The position numbers and the translations under genes were made by a program. Below the pieces are notes generated by a model. That model saw only the letters and a list, made by a program, of their open reading frames with translations, was not told the origin of the DNA and made no database searches. This document shows, one piece after another, positions 1-6,675 of a DNA stretch of 14,615 nt (position 1 is its first letter; every line of letters begins with the position of its first letter). This DNA is from IMCC26077 sp964418325. GTDB lineage: Bacteria > Actinomycetota > Actinomycetes > Nanopelagicales > Nanopelagicaceae. Location: positions 1-14,615 of the forward strand of contig CAYQLC010000027.1 of the NCBI GenBank assembly GCA_964418325.1. The letters run 5' to 3'.

Positions 1-4
1 AAAA

Positions 5-352
5 GAAGAGTCGCCCTATAAGCCGGATTCTGTCGTGAACCATCATCCCTCTAGCAATGTCATTGCTGACATCGTCATGCGGTCTACCCGATAACTCGAG
101 CGAGCAGCTCTCAAACGTTATCTGCGTGACCTTGCTCCCAGTGGGGTTTACCTAGCTACAAGAATTACTTCTTGCACTGGTGGTCTCTTACACCACCGTT
201 TCACCCTTACCCACTATTGCTAGTAGGCGGTTTATTTTCTGTGGCACTAATCCCGCCGGTTTCCCGGGGTGGGCGTTACCCACCACTGCGCTCTGCGGAG
301 TCCGGACTTTCCTCGATGTATTTCTACACCGCGATGGTTCGGGCGACTCTTC
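5..352 (-). ncRNA. rnpB: RNase P RNA, bacterial class A
   Basis: This is the catalytic RNA of ribonuclease P, which removes 5' leaders from pre-tRNAs. Read on the minus strand it has the conserved 5' core GAGGAAAGTCCGGACTCC, a central GGGTGAAACGGTGG block, a GGTAAACCCC stretch where the tRNA CCA-binding loop is expected, and the conserved 3' core ACAGAATCCGGCTTA. The ends are set by helix P1: bases 341-352 and 5-16 are perfectly complementary over 12 bp. The length of about 348 nt is normal for a type A RNA. A T-rich run follows P1 at 1-4 and reaches the window edge, so a terminator may lie there or just beyond. The gene starts 10 nt after the pnuC stop codon, on the same strand. The identification is very secure; the exact ends are inferred from P1. 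Confidence 0.97.
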
Positions 353-358
353 GCTTCA

Positions 359-387
359 AGTTTAGAGCCCTTTTTCTACCTTGTAAA
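359..387 (-). promoter_or_regulatory. rnpB promoter inside the 3' end of pnuC
   Basis: On the minus strand there is a -35 TTTACA at 382-387 (5 of 6 to TTGACA), a 17 bp spacer and a -10 TAAACT at 359-364. Six bases separate the -10 from base 352, the first base of helix P1 of rnpB. The first three bases of the -10 (362-364) are the TAA stop codon of pnuC. The geometry is seen in the sequence; promoter activity is inferred. Confidence 0.75.
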
Positions 388-1027
388 TTTTCTGCCAGGA
401 GATAAAGCCCCAAATGACAAGCGGCAAATAGAAGGCATATAGCGTGCCAGTTGGGTAATACCCGTTAGCAAAAGCAAAGGGAACACCGACGAGATCGACA
501 GCAACCCAGACCAACCAGAATTCGATGTATCCGCGACTCATACCAAAAGTTGCGAGCGCCGTGCCAGTAAAAATCCAGGTATCTACAAGCAACCAGTTTC
601 CACTTTGTCCGAGAGCTTTGAAGATTTGCATGGAAACAAAGAAGAAAATTACGACAACTGGAATCAAAATCAATTTCTCTTTTGTTGTGGTCCACCGTGG
701 CGACACTGCAGGGCGATTACCGCCACCACTTCTACGATGCTGAGCCCAGCGAATCCAGCCATAGGTGCTCACCATTATTAGTAAAAGATTCCGACTTGCT
801 TGCCCATAAAAGTTTGCATCGTTATCGCTATATGCGAAGACTGCGCCCAAGAAAACTGTGAAGAGCATGGCATCGGCAACGATGCCAACTGGCCACGCAG
901 CGACTTTTCGCCTCAATCCAAGATATGCACTAGTGATTCCGAGTACGCCACCAATAACTTCTCGAATCGGAATCGATGCACTTCCAAATTGGAGATTAGT
1001 TTCAAATAGCCATTTAATCAGCGCCAC
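362..1027 (-). CDS. pnuC: PnuC-family nicotinamide riboside transporter
   Basis: This 221-residue integral membrane protein is predicted to import nicotinamide riboside (or a related vitamin) by facilitated diffusion for NAD salvage. It carries PnuC hallmarks: an E-x-x-G-G segment and Tyr-rich first helix (residues 23-37), a WPVG loop (45-48), a YGWIRW motif (89-94), and a second half with YIEFWLVW (167-174), a Tyr-rich helix near 190-200 and a terminal GFISW. The length fits the family. The start is GTG, with AAGGAG at 1033-1038 five bases upstream. A basic, Pro/Arg-rich cytoplasmic loop lies at about 97-117. It sits 35 bp downstream of the acyltransferase gene and could share its transcript, although their functions look unrelated. 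I see no NAD-pathway gene or recognisable riboswitch nearby, so substrate rests on family membership. Confidence 0.9.
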   Translation of the reverse strand: MALIKWLFETNLQFGSASIPIREVIGGVLGITSAYLGLRRKVAAWPVGIVADAMLFTVFLGAVFAYSDNDANFYGQASRNLLLIMVSTYGWIRWAQHRRSGGGNRPAVSPRWTTTKEKLILIPVVVIFFFVSMQIFKALGQSGNWLLVDTWIFTGTALATFGMSRGYIEFWLVWVAVDLVGVPFAFANGYYPTGTLYAFYLPLVIWGFISWQKIYKVEKGL

Positions 1028-1062
1028 GTGCTCTCCTTACCGAGACGCTAATTCTGCCTTAT

Positions 1063-2094
1063 CTACCGCCCAGCAATGACTCTAAATGGCTTCAAGTTCA
1101 ATACCTTTTTCTCGAGTTTCAGGAGCAGATAGGCCACGCCAATAAGTACTACCAAAGTAAGGGCATGCACTAAGTACTTGTTGGAGTCATTTCCGAGATT
1201 TTGTATCACCAACAGTCCGATCCGTCCATGAATCAAAAAGAGTGGATAGGTGATAGCTCCCGCTATTGCCGCCCACTTCACTTCTACACTTGTAATCTTT
1301 TTATTGAGCGTAAGTAAGAGCAATGCAAAGATCGCTGTGACAATCGCACCGATTACAATCGCTGAATACTCAGAATTTCGATGAGCACCCAACCAAGAAG
1401 CTTTTGTCATCCTGGTATCCATCGCACAGATGTAGGCTGCGAGCAATCCGACTGCGCGCATCCAGTTCCAACCCCACTGCCGGATGCAGTAGATAATTGC
1501 ACCGCCAGAAAGGAGCGCAAAATACCCCGACAAATACCAGATCTCAAAGCGTGGAAGATTAAGTAGATTCCAGATGCAGAGGATGACGGCCCACACCGGA
1601 AAGATCTGCGGCAATCTCCTACCAAATCCAAAACTCATTACTATCGCAATGAAGAGGTAAAACTGAAGTTCACGGAGTAAAAACCAATGCGCGCCATCTA
1701 CCCAAGTCCCACCAAAAGCTGTGGGAATCATCGTTAGATTCAGTAATGTTTTCCCGATACTCGGACCACGGTTCTCCCACCAGGGCAGGCTCGTCACCGC
1801 GAAGATAAAGAGAATCGACATCCAATACATCGGATATAGCCGCAAGAAGCGCTTTCGAACGAACTCCCCCGGAGTTCGATTCGTGGAATAGAGAATCACA
1901 AAACCACTAATCAAAAAGAAGAGCTCAACCCCCAGGTATCCATACTTGGCGATATCAGCCACTGGAGAGAATGAGACCGAGGTAACGGTCCCCTTGGAAA
2001 TTCCATTGAATAAGTAATGAAAAGCGATTACCGCTGTCAGAGCCAAGACTCTCAATAGATCTATGTAATCGATTCTTTTACTGCTCGTACTCAC
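1063..2094 (-). CDS. Acyltransferase family 3 membrane protein (OafA/YrhL-like)
   Basis: A 343-residue multi-spanning membrane protein of the acyltransferase-3 family, whose members move acetyl or other acyl groups onto sugars of cell-surface polysaccharides, glycolipids or antibiotics. The signature is visible: an N-terminal RIDYIDLLRVLAL stretch followed by the conserved His of the first helix (H26), GVELFFLISGFVI (residues 55-67), and FVRKRFLRLYPMYW (78-91), the usual Arg-rich loop. About ten hydrophobic segments follow, and the C-terminus is basic. The start is GTG at 2092-2094. GAGG is only two bases from it, too close for a ribosome site, but a TAAAAT -10 sits exactly six bases upstream, so the message is probably leaderless. 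No polysaccharide cluster flanks the gene, so the acceptor is unknown. Confidence 0.85.
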   Translation of the reverse strand: MSTSSKRIDYIDLLRVLALTAVIAFHYLFNGISKGTVTSVSFSPVADIAKYGYLGVELFFLISGFVILYSTNRTPGEFVRKRFLRLYPMYWMSILFIFAVTSLPWWENRGPSIGKTLLNLTMIPTAFGGTWVDGAHWFLLRELQFYLFIAIVMSFGFGRRLPQIFPVWAVILCIWNLLNLPRFEIWYLSGYFALLSGGAIIYCIRQWGWNWMRAVGLLAAYICAMDTRMTKASWLGAHRNSEYSAIVIGAIVTAIFALLLLTLNKKITSVEVKWAAIAGAITYPLFLIHGRIGLLVIQNLGNDSNKYLVHALTLVVLIGVAYLLLKLEKKVLNLKPFRVIAGR

Positions 2095-2100
2095 AGCCTC

Positions 2101-2129
2101 ATTTTAAATTATTTAGCAGGTGTTCTAAA
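2101..2129 (-). promoter_or_regulatory. Leaderless promoter of the acyltransferase gene
   Basis: On the minus strand: -35-like TTTAGA at 2124-2129 (4 of 6), a 17 bp spacer, -10 TAAAAT at 2101-2106, then six bases to the GTG start at 2094. The predicted transcription start coincides with the start codon. The -35 lies in the last codons of the amidohydrolase gene. Inferred from sequence only. Confidence 0.6.
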
Positions 2130-3000
2130 GCCTTGGGTCTGTGAGAGATAACGCACTAAGCGCATCGGCGTGGATGATTGCCTCAATCTTCTCGGCTGGA
2201 ATCTTTGGCATCGAGGTACCTACAACGATGTCATTAACGGCTCGAAGGCGCTCCATCGCATACTGCGGAGTCGTCACCGGAAAATCGCTACCAAAGAGCA
2301 ACTTATGCATCGCCCCCCATTCATAAGCCATCAATAGCGCTTCATAAGTCATCCACGGACGAGTGTAAATAGCCGACACATCTGAATAGACATTCGGGTG
2401 CTTTCGGATCACCGAGACTGTCTCCCGCACCCACGGATGACCAATGTGGGCCATCACAATCTTTAGACCGGGAAATGCAATTGCGATCTCATCAACGGTT
2501 AGTGGATGAGCGTTCTTGAGTGGAGCTGGAGCGATTGGCGATGCGCCTATGTGAAAGAGAATGGGCAAGCCATCTTTATCTGCTCGTCGATAGAGCTCGA
2601 AAGCTTCTTTGCCCAGCGGATCGAACCTCTGGTAATTGGCTCCTAATTTGATTCCTTTAAGCCCCAAAGACTTTGCACGCTCATATTCATCTAAATAATC
2701 AGAAAGGTTTGGATCTACAGACATGAACCCAATTCGATTTTTATCGGCCGCTACAAATTCTGCCGTCGAATCATTGATACGAGTGGCATCTCCTGCCGTG
2801 CCCGTGAACTTCTCAACATCAGGAACATGGATATTGAAAACGATTGAAATATCGGCCGCCTTCATACCTTCTTGATAATCAGCCCAACTATTGGTCGTTG
2901 AGACCGGGCCGCCGGAATGCCATCCAGTGAAGACTTTCTTCTCACTCGCAGGGACTTCATCCTGATGAGTAGGGGTGTGCGTATGAACATCGATGATCAC
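2125..3000 (-). CDS. Amidohydrolase-2 family metal-dependent hydrolase
   Basis: A TIM-barrel hydrolase of the amidohydrolase-2 family (decarboxylases and lactonases such as ACMSD and 2-pyrone-4,6-dicarboxylate hydrolase relatives). With the start used here it has 291 residues. Likely metal and active-site residues follow the family pattern: HTHT at 6-9 on strand 1, GIKLG at 116-120, FHIG at 149-152, MAHIGHPW at 183-190 and GSDFP at 237-241, whose Asp is the usual catalytic acid. I chose GTG at 2998-3000 because GGAGG (3006-3010) lies five bases upstream; a TTG at 3010-3012 would add four residues but has poorer spacing. The gene is divergent from the RidA-family gene. RidA-like proteins often accompany amine or aromatic catabolism, which would fit, but no specific substrate can be named. 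Confidence 0.85.
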   Translation of the reverse strand: MIIDVHTHTPTHQDEVPASEKKVFTGWHSGGPVSTTNSWADYQEGMKAADISIVFNIHVPDVEKFTGTAGDATRINDSTAEFVAADKNRIGFMSVDPNLSDYLDEYERAKSLGLKGIKLGANYQRFDPLGKEAFELYRRADKDGLPILFHIGASPIAPAPLKNAHPLTVDEIAIAFPGLKIVMAHIGHPWVRETVSVIRKHPNVYSDVSAIYTRPWMTYEALLMAYEWGAMHKLLFGSDFPVTTPQYAMERLRAVNDIVVGTSMPKIPAEKIEAIIHADALSALSLTDPRL

Positions 3001-3021
3001 AAGAGCCTCCAATAATCTCCC

Positions 3022-3031
3022 ATGCTATCCT
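3022..3031. promoter_or_regulatory. Overlapping divergent -10 elements (amidohydrolase / RidA-family)
   Basis: On the plus strand TGCTATCCT (3023-3031) is an extended -10 for the RidA-family gene, predicting transcription start near 3038. On the minus strand TAGCAT (3022-3027) is a plausible -10 for the amidohydrolase gene, predicting a start near 3015. The two hexamers share bases 3026-3027. Both genes then have a clear ribosome binding site. The -35 regions are not obvious, so this is a tentative call. Confidence 0.4.
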
Positions 3032-3054
3032 CACCCGGACCATAGGAGGAATAC

Positions 3055-3513
3055 ATGAGCGCCGACCAAAAACTAGCTAACCTTTCGGCTAAACCGCACG
3101 GAAATTACAACATCACCCTCGCACCCATTCGGGATCTCAACAACAGCTTTTATGTATCAGGACAAGTTGCCCGTCGCAACGACGCAATGATTGCAACCGG
3201 CCTGGTCGGACGTGAAGTGAACATGGAGCTCGCGCAGGAGTGCGCCTGGGTATGCGCAATCAACGTTCTCGAAAGTGTGCAGAAGGCAATCGGTTCGCTC
3301 GACAAAATCGAGTATGTCGCGCGCCTAGGCATCTATGTTGCTAGTGCTGATGATTTCTCAGATCAACATCTGGTCGGTCATGGAGCAAGCCAAGTAATTC
3401 TTGATGTTTTCGGACCCGAGGTTGGTTTACACACTCGCACCGCAATTGGAGTGAAATCACTTCCACTCAACAGCCCAGTAGAAGTTGATGCGATTTTCGT
3501 ACCTAAGAAATAG
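3055..3513 (+). CDS. RidA family (YjgF/YER057c/UK114) protein
   Basis: A 152-residue cytosolic protein of the Rid family. Archetypal RidA hydrolyses reactive enamines/imines made by PLP enzymes and acts as a trimer. Here FYVSGQVA (residues 32-39) matches the conserved strand, HTRTAIGVKSLP (126-137) carries the Arg (R128) matching the catalytic Arg of RidA, and VEVDAI (142-147) carries the matching Glu. The protein is longer than the ~128 residues of classic RidA, so it is likely one of the other Rid subgroups, some of which lack enamine deaminase activity. The start is supported by AGGAGG at 3044-3049, five bases before ATG. Its TAG stop overlaps the 3' end of the convergent acetoacetyl-CoA synthetase gene by 11 bp. 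Substrate is not known. Confidence 0.9.
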   Translation: MSADQKLANLSAKPHGNYNITLAPIRDLNNSFYVSGQVARRNDAMIATGLVGREVNMELAQECAWVCAINVLESVQKAIGSLDKIEYVARLGIYVASADDFSDQHLVGHGASQVILDVFGPEVGLHTRTAIGVKSLPLNSPVEVDAIFVPKK

Positions 3514-5233
3514 TTAAAAGCTCTCCAATTTCATCTAACGACTCAGGATTGGCCAGTGCCGCAAGATTGCGCACTGGCCGTCCATGTGCCAGATCAGTGA
3601 CAGCAATTTCAGCTAATTTTCCATTAAATGTCCGTGGCAGATCCGAAACATAGAAAATCGCTCCCGGAACATGACGCGGCGACGTCTTTGCACGAATCAC
3701 TTGCTTTACCTCATTGGTGAATAACTCAGATGTTTCACTTGAAATGAGGAAGAGGACNNNNNNNNNNNNNNNNNNNNNNNNNNNNNNNNNNNNNNNNNNN
3801 NNNNNNNNNNNNNNNNNNNNNNNNNNNNNNNNNNNNNNNNNNNNNNNNNNNNNNNNNAATTCTCCGAGCTCATCCACCCCAAGTGATTTTCCCTCTTCAT
3901 CGAAGATATCAACGTTCATACCTAATATTGGACCTTGCATCTCGCCGGCATAGTAAGGGCGAAGCGGGTCAGGACCGGTAAAGCTTCCGGCGATATCAGT
4001 TCCACCTGAGAAGGGTGAGATGAAAATCCTTCCATCGAACTCTTTGCTTAACCAGGTTGCAGTGCTTGCCGTCAGCGGAGAGCCAGTCACCATGATTGTT
4101 CGAAGCGCAGATAAGTCGCCAACTTCACGAATAGAGCGTCCAGATTCTTTGATGACATCAAGTAGTCGAGCTGAGAGACCAAGATGAGTGAGCTTCTGCT
4201 CCTGTGCAAAGTGAAAGAGTCGCAATACATCTGGATAGTTTGGCGATCCATCAAATAAGACCAATTCTGCTCCGGTGGCAAGAAGTGAAATTGCCCAGTT
4301 CCACATCATCCATCCCGTAGTCGTATAGAAACAGACCCGATCTCCTTCTCTAATATCGCAATGCAACTTCTGTTCGAGCAGATGTTTGAGCATTACACCG
4401 CCGGCTCGATGAATTAGACCTTTAGGCACTCCGGTAGTTCCTGAGGTGAAGAGCACGTAGGCCGGGTGATCAAAAGCTCTACGAGTAAGAGCCAACTCTT
4501 CTCCAGATTTAAGCGCATCCCATCTACTCACCTGCACATGAGCCGGAATATTCAATGACTGACTCTCCCCCACAAGAATGAGATGGCTAATTGAGGGAAT
4601 TGCCTCGAGTACTTTCTCAATAGTCTCGCGGCGATCAAATCTCTTGCCGTTCCATTGGTACTCAGTTGTCGCGATTAAGACCTTCGGTTCTAACTGGCTA
4701 AATCTGGAAATAATCGCGCTATCACCAAATTCAGGCGAGGCACCTGCCACCACGGCTCCCGTTTCAAAACCAGCCAACAGGAATGAGAGAACCTCAAACC
4801 CTATGGGAAGAATCGATACGACTCGATCGCCTTCACTGACTCCAGCAGCTATAAAGTGCGCCACAACCTTTGAAATAGCGTTGATTAGCTCTGTATGCGT
4901 TAACTGATTTCCCCGATTTGATAAATCTGCCTCGCAAACCAGAGTCACACCGCTCCTTGGTACCAACAAGTTCTCTAGATAGCTGACTTTCGCATCTGGA
5001 AAGAACGTTGATTGAGGTAGTTGTGAGGGTAGATAGGCACGTGCGCCACGTTCGCCAATTACTCCAAGAAAATCCCATAATTCACGCCAAAACTCATCGG
5101 GATTTTCAATTGACCATCGATGCAAATCAACTGTGGAATCTCCGCCATGAAACTTCTTACTTTCCGTTACGAATTTATAGAGCGCCGTCTCTTCTTTCTG
5201 CTGCGGCACCCATAAGGGAGCCGGTTGGCTCAT
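3503..5233 (-). CDS. Acetoacetyl-CoA synthetase (acetoacetate-CoA ligase), interrupted by an assembly gap
   Basis: An ANL-superfamily adenylating enzyme that activates acetoacetate to acetoacetyl-CoA (EC 6.2.1.16). The N-terminus has the acetoacetyl-CoA synthetase pattern LWVPQ... LHRWSIENPDEFW... LWDF. The ATP-binding loop is YVLFTSGTTGVPKG (about residues 259-272), followed by TTTGWMMWNW (304-313) and SGGTDIAGSF (409-418). After the gap come SPRHVP and LPRTFNGK, with the conserved C-terminal Lys, then ALANPESL as in the family. The gap removes the hinge and the YGRSD-type motif. I prefer ATG at 5231-5233, which overlaps the upstream stop as ATGA; ATG at 5243-5245 adds four residues and is not excluded. 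Family members run to about 650 residues, against about 543 sequenced here, so the gap is probably longer than 100 bases. It follows 3-hydroxybutyrate dehydrogenase, its natural partner. Confidence 0.9.
   Translation of the reverse strand: MSQPAPLWVPQQKEETALYKFVTESKKFHGGDSTVDLHRWSIENPDEFWRELWDFLGVIGERGARAYLPSQLPQSTFFPDAKVSYLENLLVPRSGVTLVCEADLSNRGNQLTHTELINAISKVVAHFIAAGVSEGDRVVSILPIGFEVLSFLLAGFETGAVVAGASPEFGDSAIISRFSQLEPKVLIATTEYQWNGKRFDRRETIEKVLEAIPSISHLILVGESQSLNIPAHVQVSRWDALKSGEELALTRRAFDHPAYVLFTSGTTGVPKGLIHRAGGVMLKHLLEQKLHCDIREGDRVCFYTTTGWMMWNWAISLLATGAELVLFDGSPNYPDVLRLFHFAQEQKLTHLGLSARLLDVIKESGRSIREVGDLSALRTIMVTGSPLTASTATWLSKEFDGRIFISPFSGGTDIAGSFTGPDPLRPYYAGEMQGPILGMNVDIFDEEGKSLGVDELGEXXXXXXXXXXXXXXXXXXXXXXXXXXXXXXXXXXVLFLISSETSELFTNEVKQVIRAKTSPRHVPGAIFYVSDLPRTFNGKLAEIAVTDLAHGRPVRNLAALANPESLDEIGELLTIS
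3758..3857. other. Assembly gap of 100 N inside the acetoacetyl-CoA synthetase gene
   Basis: Exactly 100 undetermined bases, the usual placeholder for unknown length. Compared with family members, the segment between LGVDELGE and VLFLIS should encode about 100 residues, so roughly 300 bases may be missing (inference from remembered family length). The frame happens to stay open across 100 N. Confidence 0.95.
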
Positions 5234-5979
5234 CGAGCTACCCATCCGTTATCTATTCCAAACGAAGAACCCGTAATGGATTGTGAATTAGGTCCACACA
5301 AGAAAAGCGCCAGCGCTGCCACTTCCTCAGGCTCAATTAATCGCTTCACAGCCGCTGGTGCAAGCATGATTTGGTCTATGACTTCTTCGTCGCTCAAGCC
5401 ATTCACTTCTGCTTGGTTGGCAATCTGCTTCTCTACCAGCGGAGTTCGCACATACGAAGGAGCAATCGTGTTGGCTGTAACGCCATGGGGCCCACCTTCT
5501 AGCGCGATAGCTTTATGCAAACCCTCTAACCCATGCTTAGTTGTTACATAAATAGATTTGAACGGTGAGGCAACATGGCCGTGAATACTGGAGATGCCGA
5601 TTATTCGGCCCCATCCAGATTTATACATATGGGGCAATACTTTTTGGGTGAGATAAAAAGGTGTACGCAACATCAAAGAGAACATGAAATCAGCTTGCTC
5701 AATCGGAAAGTCTTCAATTGGAGAGACATGTTGCACGCCAGCATTATTAATAAGTACATCCACTTCGAGATTATTAGGGAAGTATCGTTCGGGATCTGAG
5801 AGATCTGCAACGACTGTACTTACTTGTCCCGACGCTAATTTCGCCAAGGCTATTTCATCTCGATCAACAGCGATGATCTTTGCTCCAGCATTGGCAAACT
5901 CTTGAACGCACGCTTTGCCAATTCCCGACCCCGCGCCAGTAATGAGAGCGGTTTTGCCGATGAGCGAAGTTGCTGGCAT
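5230..5979 (-). CDS. bdhA: 3-hydroxybutyrate dehydrogenase (short-chain dehydrogenase)
   Basis: A 249-residue classical SDR predicted to oxidise (R)-3-hydroxybutyrate to acetoacetate with NAD+ (EC 1.1.1.30). Seen: TGAGSGIG (14-21) for the dinucleotide, D39 ending the second strand (favours NAD), NNAG (78-81) followed by VQHVSPIEDFP as in hydroxybutyrate dehydrogenases, and catalytic Ser131, Tyr144 and Lys148. Residues matching the known substrate pocket are Q83, H133, K141, Q185 and W246. Two differ: the usual tetrad Asn is Met103, and a pocket Trp is Tyr176. There is no ribosome site, but TAGAAT stands six bases before ATG, suggesting leaderless initiation. The stop overlaps the acetoacetyl-CoA synthetase start (ATGA, 5230-5233), so the two are probably translated together. 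Function is likely; the Met103 change leaves some doubt on activity. Confidence 0.85.
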   Translation of the reverse strand: MPATSLIGKTALITGAGSGIGKACVQEFANAGAKIIAVDRDEIALAKLASGQVSTVVADLSDPERYFPNNLEVDVLINNAGVQHVSPIEDFPIEQADFMFSLMLRTPFYLTQKVLPHMYKSGWGRIIGISSIHGHVASPFKSIYVTTKHGLEGLHKAIALEGGPHGVTANTIAPSYVRTPLVEKQIANQAEVNGLSDEEVIDQIMLAPAAVKRLIEPEEVAALALFLCGPNSQSITGSSFGIDNGWVAR

Positions 5980-5985
5980 GCGACG

Positions 5986-5991
5986 ATTCTA
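5986..5991 (-). promoter_or_regulatory. Candidate leaderless -10 of bdhA
   Basis: Minus-strand TAGAAT ends six bases before the bdhA ATG (5977-5979), the same spacing as at four other starts in this window. No good -35 is visible. It lies between the stop of the upstream membrane protein gene and bdhA, so bdhA and the synthetase gene may form a separate transcription unit. Confidence 0.5.
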
Positions 5992-5992
5992 A

Positions 5993-6673
5993 CTAGAGAA
6001 AGATTGCTACGGCACCAAGAATTATCGAGGTGATGTACAGGCGTTGCATCAAGCCATGGTGGAGGGCAATTGCCGCGCTGGCGCCGAATCGCTTGTGATT
6101 GAACGTCCCCATAATCGTGGCGATTACCGGGTAAGTCGAGAAACCACCAGTAAGTGCCGCGCCAAGCGTTTGTGAAAATTCGGATAGAACGAAGACTAGG
6201 GCTATCACAAGTGCGATTCGCAAATACAACTCCCACTTCGGTGACGAGAGTGGAGTGGTAATAGGTTCGTATTGTGGCCAGTACTTATTCACTGAAAGGA
6301 GCGCTACTCCCAAGAGAATAAAAGTTAACCAGAGTGGAACATGAATCAAACTCACAAGATAAACCGAACCAATGAACATCACCGTTGCGCATGCGATAGA
6401 TAGGTACCACGGGGCACGCAGCGCAACCAGCGCATAGCTCCATGCGAAAGCAATCAACGAGATCTGTCCCAGGAGCGCACCATGAGCGGTTTTTGCAGCG
6501 AACGCCGCGCCATCTTGTAGGAAAATAATGAAAATAATCGGCCCTGTGACCAGCGGCCATCCCATAAATCTGCCACCTGCATGTGCACTTGTTCGCGCTT
6601 GTAGCCAGGTAACAATCAACATTAATAGCGGTGAGAGAAAAATCTTCAGCGCAAGTAGTAGACCTTCATTCAC
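5993..6673 (-). CDS. Integral membrane protein with internal duplication, function unknown
   Basis: A 226-residue, strongly hydrophobic protein with about seven or eight membrane segments and no signal peptidase site. It contains two related halves. In the first half (about residues 8-75) a KIFLSP helix leads to GGRFMGWPLVTGPI and then FAAKTAHGALLG. In the second (about 150-215) a RIALVI helix leads to GGFSTYPVIATIMG and then FGASAAIALHHGLM. Such duplications are common in small transporters, and the two-domain pattern recalls GlpM/DUF3147-type proteins, but I cannot name the family with confidence. The start is GTG, two bases after the stop of the RNase H/phosphatase gene and without a ribosome site, which suggests translational coupling. 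bdhA follows after 13 bp. A role in moving a substrate for the downstream enzymes is only a guess. Confidence 0.75.
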   Translation of the reverse strand: MNEGLLLALKIFLSPLLMLIVTWLQARTSAHAGGRFMGWPLVTGPIIFIIFLQDGAAFAAKTAHGALLGQISLIAFAWSYALVALRAPWYLSIACATVMFIGSVYLVSLIHVPLWLTFILLGVALLSVNKYWPQYEPITTPLSSPKWELYLRIALVIALVFVLSEFSQTLGAALTGGFSTYPVIATIMGTFNHKRFGASAAIALHHGLMQRLYITSIILGAVAIFL

Positions 6674-6675
6674 CG

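Noticed and set aside
172..405. Short plus-strand reading frames across the first 400 bases
   Set aside because: They lie antisense to rnpB, whose conserved cores and P1 helix explain the region.
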